A stretch of DNA of 5,103 bases from Nitrososphaerota archaeon (lineage in GTDB: Archaea > Thermoproteota > Nitrososphaeria > Nitrososphaerales > UBA183). Where the stretch lies: NCBI GenBank assembly GCA_027886925.1, contig JAPCJN010000070.1, positions 1-5,103 of the forward strand. Reading direction: 5' to 3'. Numbering within the stretch: the first letter of the stretch is position 1; every line of letters starts with the position of its first letter. Below are positions 5,061 to 5,103 of this stretch, piece by piece. The position numbers were made by a program, and so were the translations under genes. A model generated the notes under the pieces. That model had not been told where the DNA came from, ran no database searches, and was given only the letters and a program-made list of their open reading frames with translations.

Positions 5061-5103
5061 TGAGGTTGCTTCGGTCGTCCCTGCCAAATCTAGCATCTCG
5101 CAG

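Noticed and set aside
5061..5103. Possible terminator after the transporter
   Set aside because: The 43 bases after the stop show no T-run or stable hairpin, and the window ends too soon to judge.

Overview
The window looks archaeal. Several genes have an AT-rich TATA-like box about 20-35 bases before a start codon with no leader-borne ribosome site. The gene content also fits: a PRC-barrel protein with a zinc ribbon, a stand-alone Lrp/AsnC ligand-binding (RAM) domain, an F420/NADP-oxidoreductase-type Rossmann protein and several tiny zinc-finger proteins. Base composition is fairly balanced. A mesophilic soil or sediment lineage of Thermoproteota (Nitrososphaeria-like) would fit, but that placement is inference; no rRNA or other marker gene is present.

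Left third (1-1335, all on the minus strand, read right to left). A four-helix membrane protein carries a C-terminal C2H2 zinc finger (718-1335). It is followed by a 63-codon open frame with no conventional start codon (508-699), a PRC-barrel/zinc-ribbon protein (189-506), and a partial protein with two CxxC pairs that runs off the left edge (1-155). Spacing is tight, with a 1-base gap before the PRC gene, so these probably form one transcription unit. Its promoter would lie in the 304-base gap at 1336-1639, which also serves the rightward gene.

Middle (1640-3387). A 99-residue helical protein of unknown function (GTG start, plus strand) converges on a 217-residue NADP-binding oxidoreductase (minus). 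Upstream of that lie a 55-residue C2HC zinc-finger protein (minus) and an 89-residue stand-alone RAM-domain protein (minus). The RAM gene starts with TTG and has the clearest Shine-Dalgarno site in the window.

Right third (3388-5103). A 221-base divergent region holds a strong TATA box and a small interrupted palindrome in front of a 14-helix DHA2-type major facilitator transporter (3609-5060, plus). The small amino-acid-sensing-type RAM protein and the exporter are divergent neighbours, so a regulatory or sensing link is possible but unproven.

I do not see a clear new defence system, mobile element, CRISPR array or RNA gene. The points most worth a second look are the concentration of small zinc-binding proteins (one of them membrane-anchored), the two open frames without an ATG in the left cluster, and the altered antiporter motif C of the transporter.
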